Shown here piece by piece: positions 24,862 to 37,373 of a DNA stretch of 64,000 nt (position 1 is its first letter; every line of letters begins with the position of its first letter). The position numbers and the translations under genes were made by a program. The stretch is from Rotaria socialis (Eukaryota; Rotifera; Eurotatoria; Philodinida; Philodinidae), in contig CAJNYU010000281.1 in assembly GCA_905331475.1 (NCBI GenBank), positions 186,001 to 250,000 on the forward strand, read 5' to 3'. The notes under the pieces are model-generated. The model saw only the letters and a list, made by a program, of their open reading frames with translations. It ran no database searches and was not told where the DNA came from.

Positions 24862-26295
24862 ATGATGAACGGAATGAAACACGATTTAGTAGGCTCAGCA
24901 TCAGCAGCCGCTGCAGCAGCAGCTGCATATCAAAGTCCATTACTCTATGGTCCAACACCATCATGGATGGGTACAGAGAATTTTCCAGGTATGATTCAAA
25001 AAAAAAAAAAAAAAGAAAGATCAATTGAAAAATGATTGACCAACAATTATACTTTTCTTGAGGTTTATTAAATTTTTTTTTCCATCGGTCCGGATATTGC
25101 TTGATCTTACCGGCGGATGTCAATCGTTTAAAATAGAAAACATGAAATTGTCTATTTAATTTATTCATAAACATGTTATTTTTGTTTTTTTAGAAATGAA
25201 CAGTTTTGGTCTTTATCATCCACATCCCTATCCAACAAGTTATGATCGACACCATCATCATCACCATTCAGCATCTACATATTCTTCATTAGCTGCAGCA
25301 GCAGCCTATCGCAGTTCCATGTCTCCATTGAATCATGAGTTTAAAACTGAAAAAACCGAACCATACATACCAAATTCCAATTCATTACATCATAGCCCTG
25401 TTCATTGTGTACCATCGACATCATCACTAATTCCAACAAAACCTCCAATGAACTGTCTTAATGAAGAAAAGCCTTCTTCAACAACAATAATAACGTCGTC
25501 TTCATCATCATCGTCATCATCATCATCATCGAAACTTGTAGATCATGATGAACAACAATCATCAGTGCGTATTTCACCAACACAACTAAACAATAATCAA
25601 AAGAAAAAGTCGAACAATTCCAATGAGATTTCAAATGGTGGAAAAAAACGTAAACGAAGAATACTTTTTACTAAACAACAAATAGCTACACTTGAACAAC
25701 GTTTTAATTCTCAACATTATCTATCAGCACCTGAACGAGAATTATTAGCTAAACATATTGGTTTAACAGCTAATCAATGTAAAATATGGTTTCAAAATCA
25801 GTAAATATATTTTAAAATCCTTCGAGCGGTTTCATTAATATATTTTTTTCTTCTTGTTTTAGTCGTTATAAACTTAAACGTGCTAAACAAGAAAATTCTT
25901 CGAAATCGGCTTCCTCCTATACAGATCTCTGTTTTGATCCTAATAATTCTCCACCTCCTCAAACTCAACAACCTATTCGTCGTGTACCTGTACCATTACT
26001 TGTTCAAGATGGTAAATCGCTCTATGGTCCGCCAGCATCATCATCGTCTCCAACATCTTCGCCGTACGGTTCAAGTCTAAACGATTCTGGTCTATCTGGA
26101 TCCGTATCCGCTACAAATCCATCATCAACATTTGATCCATTAGCATACAATGTTTATATGTCATCCATTGGTTATCATCCTCACCATCATCAATATCCAA
26201 CATCGAATACACAATTTCATAATTCTTATGAGAGTTGTTTGAGACAACAGCAACAAGCGCCAAATTCAGCATGGCCAACAAGTGTTTGGCCATAA
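24862..26295 (+). CDS. NK2-class homeobox transcription factor, 3 exons
   Basis: Exons 24862-24988, 25194-25800 and 25863-26295 join in frame to give 388 aa. The homeodomain begins [20 protein letters not shown] and continues [16 protein letters not shown]. It ends KIWFQNHRYKLKR; the His codon is split by the last intron. Tyr in the recognition helix (NHRYK) is diagnostic of the NK2 class, which binds CAAG-type sites. Downstream is an NK2-specific domain, [15 protein letters not shown]. The N-terminal half has poly-Ala, poly-His and poly-Ser tracts; I see no clear TN repressor motif. It is a nuclear regulator related to Nkx2-1/2-2/2-4 (vnd/scarecrow group); exact orthology needs a tree. An acceptor-like site just before the ATG suggests an upstream 5' UTR exon. 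Confidence 0.9.
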
Positions 26296-28041
26296 GTAGA
26301 GGATTTCGTTTCTTTTTTCGTTTCTTTTTTTGTACAGGTTTTTTTTGTTTTCTTACAATATTCAGAAATATATTAATTAAAAAAGATCAACTGTCAATCA
26401 TCTGATTATTTTCTATTGTTCACAATAGTCAAGTGGAGAAGACATTTGCATACGATGTCACCTATACATATATATATATGACACACTCGGTAGCATAAAA
26501 TTGTGTTATGTTTTTTTTAAAATTCCACCACATGCATCTCTAATTAATCATTTTGTTTTAATTTTTGTTTTTCAAGTAGGTCAGAGATAAGCATTACTTC
26601 TCATTGGTTCAAATCAATATTTACATTGATAAGAGAAATGATAAATTCTGTTTCATTTTTCTGTTTTCGGTTTAAACGATTGAAATTTTAAGATAGATCG
26701 AAAATGAATTGATTTCTTTCTTTATTTTTTCCCCTTCATATTCTTCTCTCTAGGAAAAGATTAGTTCAAACGAAATAATGATTTTCTAGTTCGATGAATA
26801 CGCTCCTCCTTTCGCACGGTCGATCATCAATTGATTTGATTAGATTTCTGTTTTTTTTCTCTTTTAATGGATAAATCACAAACATAATGCTTCAATGATT
26901 TGTCATGATCAGCTTGAAAATAAATATATTGAATGTCTCATTTCAGTCTCTAATAATAAAAAAAGGAGACCTTCGTATTTGTTAGAAATTTAATTGATGC
27001 ATTCTGTTTTCACAATAAACGAACTTTTTTATTATTATATATATGAGTCTATTGTTTTATCTTAACATACGCGAACTGATATACATATATATTTATATAG
27101 AAGAAAAGAATAGGTAAATATTGATATTCATAAAAATAGTGAGGCGAATGATCAGAGCACGTTTATCAATCGTTTATATTTATATATATATATATATATG
27201 ATGTAGATTCTCTCAAGATGAACGTTATTTTCTGTAGTTATCAAAAAAGAAGAAAAAATTATTCTCAGACTCTCACCATCTATAAGTTTAATTAAAAAAG
27301 AAACCTTGATTTGTCAAGCGAGATGATAGATTACGGTTATAAATGAACCATAAAGCGGATTGTTTTTGATCTCCTATGCCAATGATTGCGTCGTATTTTA
27401 CAACCATTTCCCAAGCAGATAGGGAAACATATATAAAACTAAAAATCAATTCTATTGAAATTATTTTTAAAAGTTAGCGTAGATTTTACGAAACATATCA
27501 AAGTATGACAACTGGAATTATTTATTGTATAAATTAAAGTCAGAACGATCATGTAGAAAATTGAAACATTCTACAGCTGACATGAACCTCGGGTAGCCAA
27601 TCAAATCAATATGTGAGAGCGAACGACGCAAAGTAACAATTTTAAGACCGATTGTGCACATGAATTTGCAACGAATAATAAACTATTTAATTTAGACCAA
27701 ATTTAGAAAATAAATGATATGATCGATCAAAAACGTAGCCAACAATTCTGCTAATGATAAATAGTTTTTTGCTCTGAAGAGTTGATTGCCTGAACAACAG
27801 TAGTCGTAGTGTAAGCAAGAATGAGTTAGCCGAAGCGTTGAATTATGACCATCCACAATCTCTCAATAAGAGTACTTACATGGAATCTGAGTCAGACAGT
27901 TCCAAAGTTAAAAAATCGATGAATTTTTACTAAAATTATTCAAGAGCCGAAAATTCAAATTAGTTTTTAATCTTATTTATGAGTTCTTAACAAAAACGAA
28001 TCATTTCGAAATATTCAAACGATTTTATTTTATTCAAATTT
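26296..28041. other. 3' flank between NK2 gene and DNALI1 homologue
   Basis: Convergent interval of AT-rich DNA with several TA tracts (about 26465 and 27178-27200). It should hold the 3' UTRs of both genes. On the minus side, overlapping TTTATT motifs at 28024-28034 give AATAAA only about 10 bases past the dynein stop. No exon seen. Confidence 0.5.
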
Positions 28042-28967
28042 TTACAACATCTGATTCTTGTTGATTCTATCAGATGGATTCATATGTAATTTTTTTAATA
28101 GAACATTTTCTAATTCTTGTTTTAACGATTTATTTGTTGTTCTCAATTGTTGCAATTCAAAAGGTACGGCTACATTAATCGATGGATATCTATATTCATT
28201 GGATGATTTAAAAGTCGAATCTAATTTTAAAATATTTTCATAGTGATCTTCAGCATTAATTAATTGTTTTTTCATTTCTTCAATTTCATATTGTAGATGA
28301 TCAATTTGATTATTTAATTTAGTTTTAGCTTTTTCACTAAGTAGAAACGTTCGCATTGCATACGCATTTGCACTTAAATAACTGTTTGAATAATCTTTCA
28401 TCATTCGGCGATATGTATGACGAACACGAGATAATAAAATACCACGTTCACTACATTCGATTGTTATTTGTCGAACAAGTTCATCGAAACATTCATCATA
28501 GATATTACGACGATGTTTACATAATCCAACTTCAAGAGCTTGAGTTTGTTTTAAACGGCAATCAAGATTTTGTTCTAAATTATAAAGATCAATTTTTGTA
28601 GCTGGATGCCGAGAGACACATTTTATCTAGATTTAAAATCATCGTTTCTTAAATAGGCGAAACTAGTTATACAACGTACATATTTATGATTATTTGCGTC
28701 GATATATTCAATAGGTGGAAAGAGAAAATCAAGTATATCGGCAGGCCGACATAAATCTGAATAGGGATCGAAAAGATTTAAATGAGTGTCATAGAGTGAT
28801 ATTGGTTGTGAAGAAGGAGAAATAGTTGCGCGGCAGATCTTTTTATAGTCTGCATCTGATACGTCACGACTAACAATTAAACGTCGAGGTTCATATTTAA
28901 GTAAAGAATCTTTTGCATAGACGATATCATTCGATTGAGATGCGTGCTGACGATGACCACAAAGCAT
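28042..28967 (-). CDS. DNALI1: axonemal dynein light intermediate chain p28 (DNALI1)
   Basis: Two exons, 28680-28967 and 28042-28626, separated by a 53-bp intron (GTACGT...CTAG), encode 290 aa. The N-terminal DSLLKYEPRRLIVSR matches the conserved start of p28. The junction reads YIKCVSRHPATKIDLYNL. The core contains CFDELVRQITIECSERGILL, the best conserved block of the family, followed by VRHTYRRMM. The C-terminal half is a long coiled coil (LQYEIEEMKKQLINAEDH). Length is slightly above the roughly 260 aa usual for this family. p28 is a light chain of single-headed inner-arm dyneins in motile cilia and flagella, so expression in ciliated cells is expected. Confidence 0.93.
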
Positions 28968-31856
28968 GAGAATTTATATTCGCGCCATATTTTATAATTA
29001 CTTATAGTTTGAAGACAGCGATGCGCACACAATTTTATGTTACAAAAAATTGATTTTTTGCTTTACGGCAATGAAAGCAGTACAATATTACTATCTGCCG
29101 CATATCTGATAGATTTTTGATTGAGTGTCTTTTTCAGCTAAGCATTTAATTTTGTTTTCTAATAATTAATCGTATTTCTATATGGTGCAATGCAGAAATA
29201 TGAACAACCTATAGGACTTTTTTGATGATGAGTTCATTTCTTTCAAAGCAAAATGACAATAAATATTAAAGGTGGATTATTGATTTAAAATGTATTACAG
29301 TGTTTTTTTCTGAAAACAGAGATGGAAATTACCCGTTTGAGTTTATTTATTATGGATTAAAATCTACATTCTAAGTATTTTTTCTGAACGTGAACTGTTT
29401 AGATATCGTTTCGTGATTGAGAAGTTGAAAATAGGAAAGTAATTTAATTTTCCTTATTGACCAAGATTAGCATTCTTTAAATGTTCAAGCTTTTTTTTGT
29501 GATACAAATCAATATTATTCGAGTGGATATTTCCTTCTGCATGAAAAACATCAGCTGTGCTTGAATTATTCTTGTTTTCATTGATAACCAATATTAGTAT
29601 TGTTGTTACACAGAATACTACATGTACACATTTATAAATCAATTACAAATAAGACAAAATGTGAATAAATATATCCAGTGAAGGACATATCTCATTGAAG
29701 GTCAGAATTCCGACTTATGTCTACTGAATAAAGAAACTCTTTCGTGAGCAGAATTTCAAAGTAGATATACAAACGTACAGTTGAATCGTGTATCCAATAC
29801 TGTAATTATCGATTCCGGATTGTTAGAATATGAATTTGTAACGGTAACCGTGGAATAAAACTAAAAGTAAATGTTTGCTTGATAGAATTATGTAGTTGTT
29901 CTTTCTTTTAATTCGATATAAAATAATGATTGATTATCAACAACTTCACGGTCACGTCGTTTTATTTAGAATCAGGCAATGCGAAAATAACGATTATATA
30001 CCTTGGCTCTTGTTTTATAGATCCGGTTAGTTTTCTTTTTAAAGATAAAATCAGGAATCTTGAACATTTAGAATTCTCTTCTCACAATGAACTCGAATGG
30101 CTTTGTCTGATCTAATCTTCATCGTCCTTCCTAGAAAGTCTAAGCCAGAAGCCTTTCTCGATTAACTATAAACAAAAAAATGAACCCATTCCGCTGTGCT
30201 AAAATGGACAGACTTCAATTCTTTTTTGTGTACTCAAAAAAAGTGAGTACACTCTAGATTCGGTCAGTGTGTCCTTCCGGCCGTTAACACGATAACCTTT
30301 GAAAGCCTCATCCAATTGTCATGAAATTTTGTACACAAAATGATCTCATTAATATCTCAGTCGAGTTCGAAGATGAGAAGGATCCGTCAAGAAATGGCTG
30401 AGTTATCGAAAAAATTGTCATTATTGACCAGGCCATCCCTGAGGGGGAGTACAGGGATTTTTTCAAAAAAAACTTTTTTCTTAGAATTATTCACAGCATA
30501 TATAAATCGACTCCGTTTTTGCAGTACGCATAACAATTGGATGCGAATCCGATGTTTCCTCATTTATTTTGTTTTATGGAGGTCAACCGGTTCATACAAC
30601 TTATTATAATTGTTCTTTTTATTTGATTAGCAATAAAAAAAATAAAAGGCAATAAGTTGAATTTTATTGTGATCATCTCCTCACTATTCTTACAACTGAA
30701 AAGAGATGATGAAAGTAGAATGCTTTCATTATAGAATTTTTAGTTAGTTTACCGACAAACATCCGCCGATGGTTCAAAGGTATATTATAAAATTTCCTTT
30801 GAAAAAAAGAACTGGAACAGACGCTGCCATAGTTTCTTTTCAGGCTACAGAGAACGGATGCTTATTTCATCTTTGTCAATATTGGTTCGGTCAACCTTTG
30901 CTCATGTTTTTTTGAAGGAGGTCAAAATTACATGTAACTTATTTTTCTAATACTACATAGCACCACGAACAATGAAGTGTACTCGACACTTACTATTAAC
31001 ATACATTCTCATTTGTATCTAAAGGCAATCGAACAAAACAATGCTCAATTTCAAACAATAGATGAATTATGTTAAAATCAATGGAATTTTATATAGTGAT
31101 TTAGGCTATCGCAGGTAGCCAATAAATATTTGAATATCTTTCAACTATTCCATCAATACTTAGCAGCTGTTTTAACCTTCATCTTTCATTCTATCAGATC
31201 AAATATGAATTTTCTTGCATAGTGATACTTTATTGAATGTTTACACTCAACTCTTATCCATGCTGTTAGATATACGTTCGCGCCGTTTATACAGCTAATC
31301 TGCCATTGCCATTTTAGTAACAATCGACGAAAGAAACACTTGCCATTTAATGTGAACTTTTAATATTCGAACGCTAAAACTCAACAGACTAGTTTCACAT
31401 ATCGACATTTTATTTTTGCGAAGCGTTGCCTATGCAAAAAATCCTCATAAATCCCTTCTCAAATCTATACTCAACAATTGATTTGAAATGACGCCTTACA
31501 TAAATAGACCTATCAAAATAATGTTGTAACTCTCTTTCTTGTTGTTTTGCATATGTTCTTTTCCATGTGTTTTATACCAAACTAAGAAAAATAATCTGCC
31601 TCATATTATTATCAGAAATTGATCAAATCAGATGTCTATTGATTGTTGAAGGCGATAGATATACATTTCATATGGAGAAAATACAATTAGTGGCAAGCCA
31701 AATAAAAAAAAAACAGAAAGAAAAAACTAAAGACAGAGACTATTGCAAGTATTTTTCATCGTTGTTGTTTCTTATCTTTTATTTATACTTGACTTAGTCA
31801 TATTATATACGAAAGAAGCGTTTCTCGGTTTTTACTTGTGTTTTATATCATCGACT
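28968..31856. other. intergenic between divergent DNALI1 and ENPP genes
   Basis: About 2.9 kb with no firm gene. A 62-codon minus-strand frame at 29454-29642 has a hydrophobic start (VVFCVTTILILVIN) and a polar tail and could be a small secreted or membrane peptide, but it lacks an in-frame ATG. Around 30230-30620 the base composition is less AT-rich. This part carries a short inverted repeat, TGTACTC(A)nGTGAGTACA (about 30228-30247), and a GGGGGAGTACAGGG motif near 30433, and looks like degenerate repeat DNA. Confidence 0.45.
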
Positions 31857-34331
31857 ATGGCAAACCAATACTTGCGATTAAAAATGACAATTTCCATTAT
31901 TCTAATATTACAGTTTATCAAAATAATATCATCAGCTAGTAATCCTCGTTTGTTAATTATTTCACTCGATGGTAAAAAGAAATCTACATTTTCATTCATC
32001 ATTTTGTTGTTGATTTTTTATAATACAAAAAGGTTTTCGTCATCAATATTTAAAACAATATCCGTTCGAAGCATTGAATCGTGTAGAAAATGAAGGTATT
32101 AAAAGCAAGAATGGAATGCAGCCAACATTTGTGACCATGACCTATCCAAATCATATATCGATTGCAACAGGTAGAAGGAATTTATTTAGTCTTTTTTTTT
32201 TGAAAGAATTTACACGTTCGATCGACTTTAGGAATGTATCAAGAAGATCATGGTATCATTCATAATCGTTTTTTTGATACGAATCTACAAAAAATCGTGA
32301 CATTTGGTACGAACAACAAATTTGATTCATTGATAAAACAGAATTTTTCTTAGATACACGAGATGAGGGCCAATGGTCTGACACTAAAGTCGAACCTTTA
32401 TGGATCACAGCAACGAAACAAGTTGAATAGGGTTTTCTTGTGATTTTCACACATTTATCGATATGAATTTATTTAGGGTAAAAAATCTGCTGTTCTTTTT
32501 TGGCCAGCAGCTCATAATGAATTTCACGGCGCTCGTCCATTAATATATACTTGGCTATATACCGATAATATTTCCATGCGTGAAAAAATTGATAATACTG
32601 TTTCTTATTTTCGTGAAAATGTTGTTGAACTTGTTATGCTGTATCATTTGTGAGTTTTCATGTGAAGAACATTAAGAAACGTTTTTCTTTAATGTTACCA
32701 ATAGTGAACCTGATAAACAAGGTCATGTGTATGGTCCAGACTCGGATGAAATTCATGAAACAGTTTGTATTATTTATAGATGATTCGTATTTATTTTTAT
32801 TTTATTTTACCAAGCTTATCCGTCTTGATGGAGATATTAATTATTTACTTGAAAAAGTCAAAAGAGAACTCGATGACGATTTAAACATTATCATTCTATC
32901 GGATCATGTAATGATCAAAGACAAATAGAATAATTTCAATCTTATTTTTGTTGCTGCTGTAGGGAATGGCTAATACTGTACGAACAGTTCAACCATTTCG
33001 TGACGGCTACGTGAACAGATCATCGGTTGAAGACAACATCCTTGATGGTACACTATTTAGTGTTACTCCTCGGTCTGGACAAGTAAGGTTCTTTTTTTTT
33101 GTTCGCAACAGAACAAGGCACGTGAAGCAGCGAGATTTCAAACGGTGAAACTTCCATATATTTAGTTTTGAACAAAAGTGACTGCGTCTCATCAAGTGCT
33201 ACTACTCTCTATAATATTTAGTTTATAATTTGGGAGTATGCGCGAGACAATTGACTCTGATTATAAGCACAAAGTTGTCCTCCATTGATTGTCATCTGTT
33301 AAGGATATGATCCAAATACCGTGCTTATCTCGTTATCAGTTTGTCGTAATCCTGTTGACACAAATACTTTCTTCCAAGAAAAATACTTCTTATGTTAGAT
33401 AATTTTGATATGGCCTTCTTATGAAGAATATCTATTATTAGTTAAATGAATATGTCCATTTATGACAAACTTTTCCGAAGATAACAAAATCTCATAGAAG
33501 AGTAAGTCTGTTTTGACATCTCAACGTGTATTAATAAACGAAGGTCTGCACTATTTTCTATGACTTGTATGATAATAAATTTGCTACATGGAGTCGTTTT
33601 AGGGTCCAAAGAAGACGCAGTACACTGCCGAATAGTAAACTACCAAAAGAAACACTTTTTAGCAAATATTTTCGTAAAAATTCTTTTTTTGCATGAGAGA
33701 AAGAGCATGTGTAAAGTGATGAAGATATTCTGATATTCACGATAAAAATTATTAGGAGCAGCATTATTTTTCACGTTAAACAATACAATTTTATATGTTT
33801 AAAATAGTTTGAACAAGTACTCAATGGTTTACGTCTTATTCCAGGTGTTAAAGCTTACAAACGCGAAGAATTTCCAGAAAGATTTCATTATGCAAAAGCA
33901 GTCAATCGACTCGGAGAAATAATTGTTGTGCCTGATAGCGAAGGTGTCGTTTTTTCACAAGTAAAATCAAACTTTTTAATGCAATAGATAATAAATGAAG
34001 AGATTTTCATATATGTTAGGCAACAGGAAATGTATCGGTCGCAAAAGGTAATCATGGTTACGATAATATACTCCCATCGATGCAAGCAATATTTATGGCA
34101 AAGGGTCCAGATTTTAATCGTCATATAGAAATAGATTCATTGAAAAATGTTGATATCTATCATATAGCTTGTAAAATTTTAAATCTCAAACCAAATCCGT
34201 ATGCAAAAGCTGGGTCAATCGATAATTTAACTAGTATTTTTCACTTGCGAGCAAATCATTGCTCGCAAAAATTTCTCAACATGTCAGTGATAGTTTTAGC
34301 ATGGTTTTTGTATTTTACCATGGATATTTGA
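31857..34331 (+). CDS. ectonucleotide pyrophosphatase/phosphodiesterase (ENPP family), 10 exons
   Basis: Exons 31857-31971, 32033-32170, 32232-32306, 32354-32421, 32477-32649, 32705-32762, 32815-32907, 32963-33082, 33808-33960 and 34020-34331 give 434 aa in one frame. A signal peptide (TISIILILQFIKIISSAS) precedes the alkaline-phosphatase-fold domain. Metal and catalytic motifs are all present: SLDGFRH, the nucleophile Thr in TMTYPNH, EPDKQGHVYGPDS, LSDHGM and GNHGYDN. HGIIHNRFFD and REEFPERFHY are also family hallmarks. There are no somatomedin-B or nuclease-like domains. Length and the hydrophobic C-terminal tail (MSVIVLAWFLYF) fit the short ENPP4-7 group, anchored by a C-terminal helix or GPI. 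Substrate (nucleotide or choline phosphodiester) cannot be read from sequence. AATAAA lies at 34382-34387. Confidence 0.92.
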
Positions 34332-36398
34332 ATGACAGAATTTATAATTTTTTGTAACTCCTGTACTTTGTATGCTAGATAAATAAAATGTTGCACTATT
34401 GACTAGTACAAATTTTAAAACAAACCACAATATTTTAAATTCATAAGGAAAATAATGACAAAGTGGTTATATACCAAAGAGAAGACATTCACTTTATTCT
34501 TGTCGAATTAAATATTTTAATCGTAAGCGTTTCTCAAGTACTTAATCATGCTTGATATGTATGTGAATAAGCCTTTGTCTGGTTCAAATAGATTCGAAAT
34601 GGACTGTGTTTTCTTTGAACACATAATATAATTATGTCAACTGGTACGTGCAAAGAAATTCAATTGTAATACTTTTGTACGAAAGTCATGTCTACCGTTT
34701 TTAATATTGCTTTGAGTGACAGACTGTATCTAGTTGTGAAATGCAAGGAGAATATTTTCAGTAAGCGACAAATTATTTGCTCTCATCTTTTGTTTTCTTG
34801 TGTCAGACCAACTTACCCACACAAACTGAACGCTCAATACTGAAAGAAACACGTAGCTACATACATGAACTTGACTAGTGTGAACAAGGCATCAATTGTT
34901 CACCGGTATATTTGCACACTATATTTTTTAGGTGAAACATCAGAGAGAATCATTATATAGTACATAGAAAAGCATAAACGAATGTGCTATGATGATACAT
35001 TCGAATACACATTATTTGTCTTCAATTATGGAAAAAAGCACATCTGATCATGCATTGTGAGGATCAAAGCTAATTTCTATACACAAACTATCATCGATCT
35101 CCATCACGAGTAAGCGTGTCAACTCGCTTCAGGCATAAATAGAGCGCAACATGCGTCTGTCGCGTGTCGCCGATACATATATATATATATATATATATGC
35201 TGCTCATCCAACAGTGTCGCCGACACACCTTGTATAATACATGTCCGAGCAATGAATATAGATGTATATGATTTGTTCTTTTGAAGTTTGTCGTCAAAAG
35301 TATCCTATCGATCACGTAATCGATCAGCGAACGAGAAAATTGATAGGCGGCGAATATCGAAATACCATTTTTCGGTTCAATCCTCTAGCAAAAGGGCGTC
35401 GTTTAATAATGATGTTCTAATCGAATCAACTAATTCACAGTTAAATTTTCTCTCTCTCTCTCTCTCTTGTTCCCTATGATTTCGAGTGTATATGTGAAAA
35501 AAAGACGTACACCATCTGTCTAGTTTTTCATTTAAATAAAGTATTGATAAAGGAGAAAAAAATTGATCGCAAGGACAAAATAAAATCTGATGACTTTTCT
35601 TGATTAAATAACACCTCACATGCTTCTATTTCATGCTTGACGGTCATCATATGATGTAATGCGAATAATAAGATGGAACACAATATGAACTTTCTATTGA
35701 CATTTCTAATCACGGAGATATGAATCACACATTCATAAATATCTTCGTACATACAATACATTGGCATGCGTATGCGTCACATCATATCTCATCAGAAAAT
35801 TATAGACAATGATCAGAATGTGTTTGTTGCTTAAAGGAATAGAAAAACAAAACAAAACGATAAGACATGTCACACTTTTGATTGAAAACTCATTTGAGAA
35901 ACAATCAAAAATCGCGATATAACTCAACACCGGAAAGATTTTTAAAAGCAGAAAACAAATGGAAGCTGCGTGAACATATTTTTCAAGTAGAGAGCGACAT
36001 TTCCTTGTTCAGAAGTTCATGACTATTCTAATCAAAATTATCGTTAAATTTTCTACTTCCGCTAGTCTCAAGATAAAGTATCATGATTGTTCTCTTTAAA
36101 AGCACATGATACAGTTTTTTTTCTTGCACTTAAAAAAATCTATTTCTGTACTTACGCAATCATTTGCTCCTGTTTATCGAATAAAAGTATTTTTATCGTT
36201 AAGAATAAATATCCTGTTTATTATAGTTTCTTATCTATTTATAACAAAATTGTTTTTTATCTAGTAAATAATACATTTTTTTTCTCTTGCTCTCTCTTTA
36301 TTATGGCCACTAAGTATTTTTAAAAATATATAGAACCAACTATACAAGTCTAACTACAATAAATTATATTCATATACAATATTAAAAACGAAGGCAAA
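34332..36398. other. intergenic between convergent ENPP and bHLH genes
   Basis: AT-rich DNA. AATAAA at 34382-34387 is the probable ENPP polyadenylation signal, 50 bases past the stop. A TA tract is at about 35167-35189 and a CT tract at about 35450-35467. Short frames in both orientations have no support. Confidence 0.5.
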
Positions 36399-37373
36399 TC
36401 AAAAGTGTGTCGGATAATAAAAATTGTGATGATGATGTTGTGACACCATTGGTGGTGGTGGTGGTGGTGGTGGAGGAGGATAAAATTGTTGATTATTTAA
36501 CAGAAAATGTTGTTCTTCCACATAGAATTCATTTTGAAATCCTTGTGAAGATCCTGGCAAAATTAAATGTCCATTAGGACTTATTTCATCCATACTGCTA
36601 TTTGTCGCATCGTTGCCATAGGATGATGTTTGATCAAAACTACTTGAACTACATATCATAGCATCGTCTTCACTTTCACTTGTTAAATTATTTTGAGTTT
36701 TTGCTATTCTTGGTTGTTGATTGCCTTTCTTAAGATTAATAAATTCTAATGGATTTCGTACTCTTGGATGCATTGATGATAGCATATAAGTTTCATCCAT
36801 GGTAACCATATTTGCCGGATAGGGACTTCCATGTTGTTGTTGCTGCTGCTGTTGTTGCAGTACACGAGGATTTAAACAAAGTGTTGCTGCAACTAGATTC
36901 ATTGTATTAGGTGATAAACCTTTGCATAACAATTGAGCAAAATGTGTATTATCTGGAATTTGATCACTCTGAACAATTTCACCTAATGCTTCAATATAAT
37001 TTCTTGCTAATCGTAATGTTTCAATTTTTGATAATTTTTGTGATAATGAAAAACATGGAATTGTCTCACGTAAGACTTCCAATTGTTCGTTGAGACCTTT
37101 CATACGTTCACGTTCGCGACCATTGGCTTTGATACGGCGAACTTTGAAACGAGCAACTCGTGCCGGTGTCATTTGTTTCTTTTTGGGACCACGTTTTTTC
37201 GGAATTTTAATGTCGTTGATTGGTGTTGCTTTTTTATTTATTGAATGATGATGAACATGAGGATGATGATGATTATTTTCTTTCATACTTTCCACTTGTT
37301 CATGATAATGTATTTCGCGTTCAAGTTCTTTTAATTGTCGTTGTTCTTCATCTCGAGGAACTTTTGTAGGCAT
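36399..37373 (-). CDS. NeuroD-type bHLH transcription factor, single exon
   Basis: A 324-aa frame starts at the ATG 37371-37373, in good context AAGATG. An upstream extension exists only from a non-ATG codon. A basic region ([27 protein letters not shown]) leads into helix-loop-helix [20 protein letters not shown] and [11 protein letters not shown]. After it comes the NeuroD-specific domain with [20 protein letters not shown], as in NeuroD1/2/4/6. The basic region reads ANGRERERM where NeuroD usually has ANARERNRM. Poly-Gln, His-rich and a run of ten prolines follow in the C-terminal part. The family dimerises with E-proteins, binds E-boxes and drives neuronal differentiation. NeuroD genes commonly have an intronless coding region, as here. 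Confidence 0.92.
   Translation of the reverse strand: MPTKVPRDEEQRQLKELEREIHYHEQVESMKENNHHHPHVHHHSINKKATPINDIKIPKKRGPKKKQMTPARVARFKVRRIKANGRERERMKGLNEQLEVLRETIPCFSLSQKLSKIETLRLARNYIEALGEIVQSDQIPDNTHFAQLLCKGLSPNTMNLVAATLCLNPRVLQQQQQQQQHGSPYPANMVTMDETYMLSSMHPRVRNPLEFINLKKGNQQPRIAKTQNNLTSESEDDAMICSSSSFDQTSSYGNDATNSSMDEISPNGHLILPGSSQGFQNEFYVEEQHFLLNNQQFYPPPPPPPPPPMVSQHHHHNFYYPTHF

Noticed and set aside
29454..29642. 62-codon minus-strand frame with hydrophobic start
   Set aside because: No in-frame ATG at the start and no convincing splice acceptor; too little evidence to call a gene.
30228..30250. Short inverted repeat GTGTACTC...GAGTACAC
   Set aside because: Stem of about 8 bp with an A-run loop; no matching partner end or target duplication was found to make it a transposon terminus.
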